A stretch of 64,000 nt of DNA from Thermoproteota archaeon (GTDB taxonomy: Archaea; Korarchaeota; Korarchaeia; Korarchaeales; Korarchaeaceae), in NCBI GenBank assembly GCA_027491435.1, contig JAOZFG010000004.1:186001-250000 (forward strand). Reading direction: 5' to 3'. The notes under the pieces are model-generated. The model made no database searches, had not been told where the DNA came from, and saw only the letters and a program-made list of their open reading frames with translations. How positions within the stretch are numbered: the first letter of the stretch is position 1; each line of letters begins with the position of its first letter. Made by a program: the position numbers and the translations under genes. Below are positions 1 to 8,215 of the stretch, in pieces.

Positions 1-13
1 ATGCTGTCCAAAG

Positions 14-880
14 GTGTTCCCGGTGAGATACCTGGCGTTGGGCAACCTGACTCTGGATGAAAAGGGGGACTGGATAGGGCTTGGGGGCACCGTAGCTTAC
101 GGGGCCTGGGCCGCTTTGCACTTCACGAACTCGGTTCTAGTCATCTCTAAGGTAGGGAAGGACTTTAATCTAGATTTATTGACCCCTCTACAGGATCTAG
201 GAGCGTCCTTCCTTATAGAATTCAACGAGGAAACTGCCAGGTTCAGGAGGGAGAAGGGAAGGCTGGTGATGGTATCGCCAGGGCCTGAGGGATACGAGGA
301 TCTCCCTTTCCTCCCTGAGAACTTCGATGTGATACACCTGGGCCCTGTCTCAGGGGAATTAAGCGAAGAAACCGTTAAGCGGGCTTTAAAATCCAATTTC
401 GTGACCATAGACGCTCAAGGTGTGTTGAGGTCCAGGGTTAGGGGGCCCATCAAGTTAGAGGATGGCGAATGGTTGCTAAACAACCGCCTGGATCTGGTGC
501 ACCTGAACCTGGAGGAGGCTTCCTTCCTGACAGGCCTAGAGGACCCTAGGGAAGCTCTTAATTCCCTGAAGAACTCGTTTAGAGGCGTGTTACTGACGCT
601 AGGTGAGAGAGGAAGCCTGGTATACTTTGAGGGCAACCTTTGGGAGGTGCCTGCCCTTACCCTAAGGCTGGTGGACCCTACCGGGGCCGGTGACGTGTAC
701 ACCGCCTCCCTGGCAGTGCTCCTATCCTCGGGAGAGGAGCTTAGAGACGCAATTTCCAAGTCAGTGGCCTTAACTTCTGTTATACTTGAGCACGTTGGAG
801 TCCCTACAAAGCTAGTCTCCCGGGATGAAATAGAGAGGAGGGCAGAAATGGTCAGATCTAAGATGAAGCGCATCCACTGA
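14..880 (+). CDS. PfkB-family carbohydrate/nucleoside kinase
   Basis: The protein is a ribokinase/PfkB-type sugar or nucleoside kinase. It has the Gly-rich N-terminal substrate loop (GGTVAYGAW near residue 25), a TLGERGS strand near residue 197, and the family signature DPTGAGDVYTASL near residue 226 that holds the catalytic Asp and anion hole. The length of 288 residues is normal for the family. The listed start is GTG, with another GTG three codons later. The frame is also open to the left edge of the window, so a few N-terminal residues could lie outside. The substrate cannot be read from the sequence. Confidence 0.85.
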   Translation: MFPVRYLALGNLTLDEKGDWIGLGGTVAYGAWAALHFTNSVLVISKVGKDFNLDLLTPLQDLGASFLIEFNEETARFRREKGRLVMVSPGPEGYEDLPFLPENFDVIHLGPVSGELSEETVKRALKSNFVTIDAQGVLRSRVRGPIKLEDGEWLLNNRLDLVHLNLEEASFLTGLEDPREALNSLKNSFRGVLLTLGERGSLVYFEGNLWEVPALTLRLVDPTGAGDVYTASLAVLLSSGEELRDAISKSVALTSVILEHVGVPTKLVSRDEIERRAEMVRSKMKRIH

Positions 881-1064
881 TGCCTAACGGTTATATTTCT
901 CGCCTTCTCTGTCTAAGGGGTGGTGCAATAGGACGCACGATGAGCCTCCCGGCCTGATAATAACCTCAATATCCCCGGAGGAGACCTATGAGAACGGGCT
1001 TAGAAGGCTGGATCCCCTTATACTGGGAAGCATATCTCTAATAGGCCTTAAAGAGGATGAAGTC

Positions 1065-1661
1065 ATGGCCAGCGATAGGAGGTTAAGGAGGGCAGGAACC
1101 TTTGAGGTTCCCAGTGGGGTGATGATGGCCCTCTTCGTCCCTACTAGGGCTGGAATGGCAAGGTTAGTTTCTTTAGGCAGGGTTCTGGCTACAGTCTCGT
1201 CAGCGGATTGGGCTAAAGCCTCTCAGGAACCTAATGACATGGAGGAGGTCAGGAGGATAAACTCGGAGGTCAAGGACTTCTTAGGGAGGGAGGTGGTGAC
1301 CCCCCTGGACAGGGTCAAGGACGGGTACTTGATAGTGGCCGAGAACGTGCTCAAGTCTGGGGTTATATTCCCTGGGATGGGGGAGTGGCCTGATGAAGGT
1401 TTTATACTGACCGAAAGCTGGCTCGAACTTTCGAACCTTAAAGGGGGTTTTGCGGGCTTTTGGGGGAGAACCTGGGGCAGGCTCTACGCCATGTCCCCAA
1501 GAGAAGCCCTGACCTTGCTGGTAGGATCTATGGCCTCCTCCCCAACGTTAGAAGGTCTGCTCAACATAGAGAGGGCTGAGAACTTCACCGAGTTAATAGA
1601 TCTTGAGATAAGGAGGCTAAGGTATTTGGGCTGGCACCGCCTTTACAGGGGCATGATATGA
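1065..1661 (+). CDS. Unknown protein in the lipoate-ligase operon
   Basis: I do not recognise this 198-residue protein. It overlaps the start of lplA by four bases (ATGA), so it is probably co-transcribed with the split lipoate ligase and may act with it. The ATG used here has a weak GAGG upstream. The same frame stays open back to about base 888 and reads like protein (for example LRRLDPLILGSISLIG), yet holds no ATG, GTG or TTG. A TATA-like ttatattt at 891-898 and a GGTGGTG ribosome site at 919-925 suggest translation begins near 928-935, perhaps at the in-frame ACG at 933. The true protein is therefore probably about 240 residues, or there is a frameshift upstream. Confidence 0.6.
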   Translation: MASDRRLRRAGTFEVPSGVMMALFVPTRAGMARLVSLGRVLATVSSADWAKASQEPNDMEEVRRINSEVKDFLGREVVTPLDRVKDGYLIVAENVLKSGVIFPGMGEWPDEGFILTESWLELSNLKGGFAGFWGRTWGRLYAMSPREALTLLVGSMASSPTLEGLLNIERAENFTELIDLEIRRLRYLGWHRLYRGMI

Positions 1662-2389
1662 GGTGGAGACTTCTCCTGATAGAAGGTGACGCAGCCTTTA
1701 ACATGGCCGTTGACGAGGCCCTTATGGTAATTGGCACGCCAACAGTTAGGTTCTACAGGTTCAGGCCTTCAGCGGTGACCATAGGCAGATTTCAAAGGGT
1801 CTCCGATTCAGTTAACTTGGAGGCTTTAAGCGAGTTGGGCATTAAATTCGTCAGAAGACCCACGGGCGGGGGTTCAGTATTCCACGACGAATTGGGTGAG
1901 ATAACCTACAGCGTGGCTGGTCCCAGGGAACTATTTCCCGTCTCCATAGAGGGGAGCCTGAGGTGGATAGCCAAGGGGGTGATTAAAGCCCTCGATGAAT
2001 TAGGCGTTAAGGCCGAGCTATCGGGAATAAACGACGTGGTGGTCAACGGGAGGAAGATATCTGGGAGCGCACAGGCTAGAACTAAGCATAACCTCATGCA
2101 ACACGGCACTCTCATGTATGCCACAGACTTAGAGAAGCTCTCCAAAGTGCTGAGAGCGCCCAAGGAAAAGTTAGCCGATAAGGGGGTTACCTCAATATAT
2201 GAGAGGGTTACCACAGCTTCTCTAGTCCTTAGCAGGAGGATCTCATACGAAGAGGCCTTAGAAGCCATGATAAAGGGCTTCTCCTTCCTGGGAGAGCTTG
2301 AAGAGGGTGAACTAACTGATTCAGAGCTAGAAGTTGTCAGGAGGTTGGTGAGCAAGTATGAGTCGAGGGAGTGGAACTTTAGATATTAG
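1658..2389 (+). CDS. lplA: Lipoate-protein ligase A, catalytic subunit
   Basis: This enzyme attaches lipoic acid, through lipoyl-AMP, to a lysine of E2 or H-protein domains. It shows the BPL/LplA family motifs: RRPTGGGSVFHD near residue 67 and NGRKISGSAQAR near residue 130, which carries the conserved Lys, followed by QHGTLMY. At 243 residues it has only the catalytic domain. The C-terminal domain found in bacterial LplA is encoded by the next, overlapping gene, the two-gene arrangement known from Thermoplasma. It overlaps the upstream unknown gene by four bases. Confidence 0.9.
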   Translation: MRWRLLLIEGDAAFNMAVDEALMVIGTPTVRFYRFRPSAVTIGRFQRVSDSVNLEALSELGIKFVRRPTGGGSVFHDELGEITYSVAGPRELFPVSIEGSLRWIAKGVIKALDELGVKAELSGINDVVVNGRKISGSAQARTKHNLMQHGTLMYATDLEKLSKVLRAPKEKLADKGVTSIYERVTTASLVLSRRISYEEALEAMIKGFSFLGELEEGELTDSELEVVRRLVSKYESREWNFRY

Positions 2390-2669
2390 GAGGAGGTCCA
2401 GGCAGGGTAAGACGTTTAGGGTATCTCTGGAGCTGAGGGAGGGTAGGGTGGTCAGCTTCACCCTTTCAGGTGATTTCTTCGCCTATCCAGCCGAATCCCT
2501 CGACGAAATAGGTGAGGAGGTTGCAGGTCTAGAGCCGTCGGAGTTCATTAAAGTAGTTGAGTCCCGCCTTAAAGAGGTTGAACTGGCTGGAGTTGATAAA
2601 AAGGAGCTGATGGAAGCGATTAAGGAGCTTCTCTCACCCTTCCTTGGGTCCCACCGCCGGAGAACCTGA
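2358..2669 (+). CDS. lplB: Lipoate-protein ligase accessory subunit (LplB-like)
   Basis: This 103-residue protein matches the separate C-terminal domain of archaeal lipoate ligases. It has an N-terminal beta section (GKTFRVSLELREGRVVSFTLSGDFF) and then helices with ESLDEIGEEVAGLE. In Thermoplasma this part is needed for lipoate activation. The start overlaps the end of lplA by 32 bases, indicating translational coupling. The 3' end overlaps the convergent B3/B4-domain gene by 50 bases. Confidence 0.8.
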   Translation: MSRGSGTLDIRRRSRQGKTFRVSLELREGRVVSFTLSGDFFAYPAESLDEIGEEVAGLEPSEFIKVVESRLKEVELAGVDKKELMEAIKELLSPFLGSHRRRT

Positions 2670-3297
2670 TTATGAAGTCAGCGGCCATCTTAGCGGCCCT
2701 GCGGACGAGTCCCCTGTCCACGCCGGGAACCCCTGCAGCCACTATCAGGACGTCCTCAGTCCCTTCAGTTATCATTGTCTCCCTGGAATCCCTGTGGGGA
2801 TACAAGAACATGACCTTCTCATCGTCAGCCAGCACAACCTCCTTCCCGGTGAGCCTTTCCTCCCCTCCTCCTATCGGCTTAAAGATCTCCCCCTCCCTGG
2901 CCATTCTGAGAGTTGGATCCCCCCTAACCTTTGACAGGTCGTATAAGCCTATGGGGACTAAGGTCTTAGCGCTCACTAAGTTACCAGCGTCCACTACGCT
3001 GTTTATCAGGGGAAAGGGCTTATCCCTGAGTATCCTCCTAACTAATGCCTCGCTGCTAGGCCTCGTCTTGGTAGGGTCTATGCCGATCCTCCAGTAAAAA
3101 TCCCGGTAGGCCCTAACCACTGGATCCCTCCTCAGGGATTCTAGGGTGTGCTTCCCCTTTATTTCCCCCACTTCCTCTTTAAGAACCTCCAAGGCATCTC
3201 CTTGAGTCTTAGAGACTTTAACGCTCCTAACTATCGTCCATGAGACGAACACTCCCATGGAGGCTACCTCTTCGTCCACGCTCACCTCGATATCCAA
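2620..3297 (-). CDS. B3/B4 tRNA-binding domain protein
   Basis: The 225-residue protein resembles the stand-alone B3/B4 domain of the phenylalanyl-tRNA synthetase beta chain (COG3382). Recognisable pieces are YRDFYWRIGIDPTKTRPSSEALVRRIL and LINSVVDAGNLVSAKTLVPIGLYDL. Such free-standing domains are common in archaea and are suspected to bind tRNA or edit mischarged tRNA, but their role is not settled. It overlaps the upstream surface-protein gene by 16 bases and is probably in one transcript with it, without an obvious functional link. Confidence 0.8.
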   Translation of the reverse strand: MDIEVSVDEEVASMGVFVSWTIVRSVKVSKTQGDALEVLKEEVGEIKGKHTLESLRRDPVVRAYRDFYWRIGIDPTKTRPSSEALVRRILRDKPFPLINSVVDAGNLVSAKTLVPIGLYDLSKVRGDPTLRMAREGEIFKPIGGGEERLTGKEVVLADDEKVMFLYPHRDSRETMITEGTEDVLIVAAGVPGVDRGLVRRAAKMAADFIIRFSGGGTQGRVREAP

Positions 3298-5858
3298 GGG
3301 TTAACCCTCCTTATCTCCTTCCTCCTACCCCTTCTCTTGAGAATCATCAGGAGGCTCAATAATAACGCTATTGGTAGGGCCAAGGCCCACACAGGAACGT
3401 CGAAGAGCTGCTTCCTGGGAGGAGGAACAGGGGGTTTGCTGGGAGCCACTGTCTCAACTTTAGATGGGACTACCACAACCTTCTTCCTCCTTATCACGTA
3501 ATTTCCGGCCTTATCAACTACCTTCACAGATATTATGAACTCTCCAGTTTTCTTAGGTTTGAAGGAGGCCTCATTCGGCCCTGGAGAGTCGAAGGTACCG
3601 TCTCCATCCGTGTCCCATATTATGGTGACCTCCTCGTTTGCCATAACTTTAGCCCTCACCGGCGAGCCCAAGAGAACCTTATCAGGTTCCACGGTCAGAT
3701 TGGCTTGAGGAGGGGTGTTATCCACTATTACCCTAGCTGCGTCAGTGACGCTCCTATTCCCTGATCTGGCCTCCACCATAAGCTCGTATTCACCGTCTTT
3801 GAGGGAGGCCACGTCCCACTGATATTCGCCCTGCACCTTGCCAACTCTTATCCAATCCCGCTCCCCGCTCGCCCTATAGTAAAGGTAAGCTACATCGAAC
3901 GATCCTTGAACCTTGATGGACACGTACTTCGAGTGAGGTCCCTCATCAACTTTAAGCTCGACTTCTAGCGGCTTCGCTTCACTGCTGTTGTGTTCTAGAG
4001 GTTTACCCACCACCCTGTAAACCATGACCTTGGAGACCTCGTTGTGGTAACGGTCCCTCGCTGAGATCTTGAACTGTACATACCCCCTTGTCTTGAGCAC
4101 GACGTTGGTGACGTTGAACTTTATCTGAGTGCCACACAAGTAGGACCTCTCGCTCACCACTTTACTCCAGGACACGTCATTTCTAGCCCTGTAGTCCATG
4201 GAAACCCAACAGAGCTCTCCAGTAACGTGATATGTCGGTTGTACCGTGATTATGGCGTTCTGAGCTGGAAGGGTGGACATGTTCTTAGGCGAAATGATCA
4301 GCCCTGGTGGTTTGTTCATCAGATGGAGCCCAATGGTAACAGAGGTCACCTGCACGCCGTCAGAGGCCTCTATCCTGAAGGACGGAGCCGAATCGACGTT
4401 GAGTTCGATGACCTCCCCAGAGCCCACCTCCTCCGAGTAGATCACAGTCCAGTCGCTGTACAGGGCGTAAACAGTGACGTTGAGCCTGTGAGCCTTGTCG
4501 TCGTTTACGCCGAACTTAAGCTCAACTGAAGGTCCTATAGTTGAGAGGTTCTTTGGGCTCATCACGTTAATTGAGGGCGGATTATCCACAGTACCCTCTG
4601 GCTCGTTAAACATTATCACTTTGTGATTTACCATGTAGGAGCCCACGAAATCCTTCACACCCATCACTATCTCCAGGACCCCATCTCCATCCAAGTCTCC
4701 CGCTGAGGGCCTGGTCACAGGTATGTCTTTGAGGAAGAACTTTCTGAGCAGCGTGCCGTCCTCGTTCACTATCATAAGGTAGTTCCCGAATACCACCACA
4801 GCCTCTGGCAAACCGTCGCTGTCGAGGTCGGCCATAACTGGTTGTGCCGTGGACATCTCTCCAGTAAGCTTGGGGTCGAACTTCCACAGGGTCCCTCCAG
4901 TCCCGCTTACTGCCGTCAGGTACCTCCGGTCCTCAACGAATATCACGTCATCCTTGCCGTCGCCGTTGACGTCAGCCACCGCTGGAACGCCGAGGTTTCC
5001 AACGACGCTCCAAGCCTTGTTCCCATCTATTACCCCAGCTATGTAGGTCCTTGAATATGCCACAACGTCATCCTTGCCGTCGCCGTTCAAGTCCCCCACT
5101 ACAGGCGGCCCATAACAAGGCTCGCTCGAGTACTCGTCCAGTACATCCTTATCGTGGTTCTTAACCAATATGCCTCTGATGGTGCCCATCAACACCTCAA
5201 GGTAACCGTCCCCGTCCACGTCGCCGGCGGAGAGCCCTCTAACCTTGCCAGTTGAGCTGAATATATAATACTCGCTGTCCGTAGAGTAGGGATCGTCCTT
5301 CCACCAAAGCCTGCTGTTATCCACCCAGAAGACCTCATTCACCCCGTCGTTGTCGAAATCGACTATCAGAGGTGGCGGAGCTCTCTCGCTCATGTAATCG
5401 GGAAAGGACTTAACGATCCCAACTCCGGACACCGAAGCCACCCTGCCGTCGGTGGTCATGATCTTCACGTTCAAGGAGCCGCTGCTGGGGTCCCAACAAG
5501 TGTAGACCAGAGCCTCCTTACCGCCTTGGACTAGCCCGTAGGTGGGGGAGACAACCTCGCCTGAGCTGCATGCCTTGCGCTTGCTTATCATACCGTTCTT
5601 ATCCACGAATATGAAGTAGCCGTCCTCAGAGGTAAAGACAGCTTTCCTCCCGTCCCAATCAACTATTAGGGGTGGCAAGCTGCTCAGCTTGGGGAGCACG
5701 GTGGAGGAGCCAAGCTCCTTCATGACGAGCCCTTCTCCCATCAACCCCCTTCCCGTTGCGTGTCCGCTGCTCCTTATGTCAGATAATATGGTCTCCCAGG
5801 CGTTAACCGGTAGGGGGACCAACAGGGCTATCAGGAGCAAAGGAAGGTATCTTTTCAA
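3282..5858 (-). CDS. Secreted FG-GAP repeat and PKD-domain cell-surface protein
   Basis: This 858-residue exported protein begins with a signal peptide (MKRYLPLLLIALLVPLPVNA). It has at least six FG-GAP/VCBS calcium-binding units of the form DxDxDG, for example DVDGDGYLEVLMG, DLNGDGKDDVV, DVNGDGKDDVIF and DLDGDGVLEIVMG in the first half, which should fold as a beta-propeller. The middle holds Ig-like segments. Near residues 735-800 there is a PKD-like domain, and the C-terminus has one membrane helix (about 827-845) followed by a basic tail. It is therefore anchored outside the cell facing outward, as an adhesin-like or S-layer-associated protein. The start appears to be TTG, after a GGTGATGG ribosome site. 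Confidence 0.8.
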   Translation of the reverse strand: MKRYLPLLLIALLVPLPVNAWETILSDIRSSGHATGRGLMGEGLVMKELGSSTVLPKLSSLPPLIVDWDGRKAVFTSEDGYFIFVDKNGMISKRKACSSGEVVSPTYGLVQGGKEALVYTCWDPSSGSLNVKIMTTDGRVASVSGVGIVKSFPDYMSERAPPPLIVDFDNDGVNEVFWVDNSRLWWKDDPYSTDSEYYIFSSTGKVRGLSAGDVDGDGYLEVLMGTIRGILVKNHDKDVLDEYSSEPCYGPPVVGDLNGDGKDDVVAYSRTYIAGVIDGNKAWSVVGNLGVPAVADVNGDGKDDVIFVEDRRYLTAVSGTGGTLWKFDPKLTGEMSTAQPVMADLDSDGLPEAVVVFGNYLMIVNEDGTLLRKFFLKDIPVTRPSAGDLDGDGVLEIVMGVKDFVGSYMVNHKVIMFNEPEGTVDNPPSINVMSPKNLSTIGPSVELKFGVNDDKAHRLNVTVYALYSDWTVIYSEEVGSGEVIELNVDSAPSFRIEASDGVQVTSVTIGLHLMNKPPGLIISPKNMSTLPAQNAIITVQPTYHVTGELCWVSMDYRARNDVSWSKVVSERSYLCGTQIKFNVTNVVLKTRGYVQFKISARDRYHNEVSKVMVYRVVGKPLEHNSSEAKPLEVELKVDEGPHSKYVSIKVQGSFDVAYLYYRASGERDWIRVGKVQGEYQWDVASLKDGEYELMVEARSGNRSVTDAARVIVDNTPPQANLTVEPDKVLLGSPVRAKVMANEEVTIIWDTDGDGTFDSPGPNEASFKPKKTGEFIISVKVVDKAGNYVIRRKKVVVVPSKVETVAPSKPPVPPPRKQLFDVPVWALALPIALLLSLLMILKRRGRRKEIRRVNPWISR

Positions 5859-5949
5859 ACCATCACCGTTTTATAACGCTGGTCTCATAAATTGGTGTTA
5901 CACCCACCAAGTAATAGCTCCATCCTATAAGCGTATTAAAGGTGTCCCG

Positions 5950-7746
5950 ATGAAGGCCAAGTTCACACTGATAACAGCGCTAATGACTGCCCTCTCAGTG
6001 GGAACAGCTACAGGAGTTCAGAGGACCGTCCTTTCTCTGTTCTCAGAGGAGCTAGTGAGTTATCAGTCGCTGGCCATGGTGCTGACCTTCTTGCCCATAC
6101 TGACGTTCGGCATGCTCAAGGGTTTGGCTGACCTGCTGGCGGGCCTCATGTCCGACAGGTTTGGCAGGAAGCCCGTGGTACTCATGGGCACCATCTCTTA
6201 CGCTGTAGGGATGCTAATTATGTTTGAGAGTCAGAATATAGTTCAGCTGGCTGTAGCTAACGTCCTCATAGGCTGGAGCCAAGGATTGGTGGATGCAGCA
6301 ATAATGATAGTGCTCTCAGACTTAGGAGGCCCTGAGAAGCAAGGTCTCAGCATGGGCCTCATGGAGGGGTTCATCTATGGAGGTTACGCCTTCGGTTCGA
6401 TATCCTCAGGCTGGGTAGCTGAGCTTCAGGGCCTCAGAGAATCCTTTCTTATAGGTGTTGTGTTCTCTACACTAGCTATAGTGGCCTCAATCCTGCTCTC
6501 TGAGACGAGGGAGGAGAGTTCGGGGGACGTCAACGATATGGGGACCTTAGAGGCTTACAGAAAGTGCTTCGAGAGCACCACCCTCAAGATGACCTTCCTG
6601 CTAGGCCACGTGGACCAGTTCTCAGACGCCCTAGTGTGGGCAAGCCTCCCCCTACTCCTGAACTCCTTGGGCTACTCCAGGTTCGAGATAGGTTTAGTTC
6701 AGGGAGTTAACACCATAGCTTGGGCCGTGATGATGCCCCTCTCAGGCAAGGTATCCGACGTCTTCGGAAGGAAAGTGCCCATGCTGATGGGACTAACGCT
6801 AAAGGCCCTGGGCTTGCTCTCCTTCTCCTTCCAACCCGATCTATTCCAGTCTGTAGCCCTTTCATCAATGATAGGCGCTGGTGTTGGACTCTACTATCCA
6901 GTTATACCTGCCGTAGTCGCAGACTCCTCTCCGCCCTCCGTTAGGGGAAGGGCCCTCGGGCTCTACAGAGGGATTAGAGATATGGGCTATGTGACCGGCT
7001 CCCTCGCGCTTGGAGTTATTAGCGAATTTCTGAGCGTTCAAGCGGGCTTCTTGCTGACCCCAATACTAATATTTCTCTCGCTCCCCGCCTTGATTGCCAT
7101 AAAGGAGACTAGGCCGTTCTGGCCGGCCTATAACCTTGTGTTAGAACACGCTGAGAAGGTCAAGGAGTGTGTGGAGGAGCTAGGCAAGATGGTGGAATCC
7201 TATTACAGGGGTAGGAGGGACGTCGAGTCGTTAAAGGCCATAAAAGCCCTGGAACATGACGCTGACATGATAAAGGTGATGATAGACAGGCAGCTATGGC
7301 TTAGCAGTCTCACAGGCCAGGACAAGGCGGACTTTGCCAGGTTAGTCGGCAGGGTTGACAGGATAGCCTCCTTCGCCTTGGGCGCCTCAAGGAGCCTCAA
7401 CGTGGTGGACCCTGGGAGCATTCCTCCGGATGTGAAGGACCTAATGCCCGACATGGTCAAGATATCCATTTGGTCGATGAACAGGTTATACAAAGCTCTT
7501 AAACTGGCTAGGGAGGACGTTGAGAGGGCCCTAGAGGTTATAGGCGAGATAGACAGGTTAGAAGCCCTCTTTGACGAGCTCCACCTGAGGGCCATGGAAG
7601 GGTTAAGACACGCCAACATGGACTTAATTCAGCTATTGAGCTTGAGGGACTTCCTGGAGAGGTTTGAAAACCTGGTAGACTCAATAGAGGACGCATCAGA
7701 CGTTCTAAGAGTCATCATTTTTAAGCATATGGCGTGGCCAACATGA
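5950..7746 (+). CDS. MFS transporter fused to a PhoU/DUF47-like domain
   Basis: Residues 1 to about 385 form a major facilitator transporter of about twelve helices. Each half has the MFS loop motif (GLMSDRFGRKPVV near 70 and GKVSDVFGRKVPM later). From about residue 390 to 598 the protein becomes soluble and helical (NLVLEHAEKVKECVEELGKMV to the end) and resembles DUF47/PhoU-type phosphate-transport regulators. The frame is open further upstream, but ATG at 5950 is chosen because the protein then starts directly with the first helix and a TATA-like cctataag lies about 25 bases before it, implying an almost leaderless mRNA. The substrate is unknown; phosphate or an organophosphate is a guess from the fused domain. 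Confidence 0.8.
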   Translation: MKAKFTLITALMTALSVGTATGVQRTVLSLFSEELVSYQSLAMVLTFLPILTFGMLKGLADLLAGLMSDRFGRKPVVLMGTISYAVGMLIMFESQNIVQLAVANVLIGWSQGLVDAAIMIVLSDLGGPEKQGLSMGLMEGFIYGGYAFGSISSGWVAELQGLRESFLIGVVFSTLAIVASILLSETREESSGDVNDMGTLEAYRKCFESTTLKMTFLLGHVDQFSDALVWASLPLLLNSLGYSRFEIGLVQGVNTIAWAVMMPLSGKVSDVFGRKVPMLMGLTLKALGLLSFSFQPDLFQSVALSSMIGAGVGLYYPVIPAVVADSSPPSVRGRALGLYRGIRDMGYVTGSLALGVISEFLSVQAGFLLTPILIFLSLPALIAIKETRPFWPAYNLVLEHAEKVKECVEELGKMVESYYRGRRDVESLKAIKALEHDADMIKVMIDRQLWLSSLTGQDKADFARLVGRVDRIASFALGASRSLNVVDPGSIPPDVKDLMPDMVKISIWSMNRLYKALKLAREDVERALEVIGEIDRLEALFDELHLRAMEGLRHANMDLIQLLSLRDFLERFENLVDSIEDASDVLRVIIFKHMAWPT

Positions 7747-7747
7747 G

Positions 7748-8215
7748 ATGAGGAAGCCCAGACCTCCAGGAAACTTCTCCTTCGTAGACGAGTGGGTCGC
7801 CGGGTCGGCCATGCTGCACGAGCCCGAAAACGTAGACTGGATCTTCTCCAAATCGATAAAGGCGATCATATCTCTGGATCCAATGATACCAGATGAGGTC
7901 GTGGAAAGGATCAAGGAGCTTGGGATAAAGCATTACCTGAAACCAATAGTAAATTTCTCGGCGCCCACATTGGAGCAGCTAGAGGACATAGTCGACACCA
8001 TAGTGGAGCACGTGAAAAAGGGGAAGAAGGTGCTGGTTCATTGCTGGGCCGGTTGTGGCAGGACAGGCACGGTCTTGGCTGCCTACCTAGTGTGGAAGGG
8101 TATGGACGCTGACGTAGCGGTTGCTAAGCTCAGGAGCCTAAGACCTTGTTCCATAGAGACTCAGAGCCAACTGGATGTGGTCTGGTATTACTGGAGGGTT
8201 AGGAAGGCTACCTGA
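7748..8215 (+). CDS. Dual-specificity protein phosphatase-like protein
   Basis: The 155-residue protein has the cysteine phosphatase P-loop HCWAGCGRTG (Cys99, Arg105) and the following helix typical of archaeal dual-specificity phosphatases. It starts one base after the stop of the MFS-PhoU gene, so the two are in an operon. One oddity is that the loop that normally supplies the general acid Asp (PxxDFxAPT in relatives) reads PIVNFSAPT, with Asn69 in place of Asp. The enzyme might therefore be slow, use another acid, or mainly bind its target. It overlaps the convergent cysS gene by eight bases. Confidence 0.85.
   Translation: MRKPRPPGNFSFVDEWVAGSAMLHEPENVDWIFSKSIKAIISLDPMIPDEVVERIKELGIKHYLKPIVNFSAPTLEQLEDIVDTIVEHVKKGKKVLVHCWAGCGRTGTVLAAYLVWKGMDADVAVAKLRSLRPCSIETQSQLDVVWYYWRVRKAT

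Noticed and set aside
5689..5949. Longer version of the MFS-PhoU protein starting 87 codons upstream
   Set aside because: This part lies antisense to the surface-protein gene and has no membrane or MFS features. The ATG at 5950 has a TATA box at the right distance and starts with the first helix.
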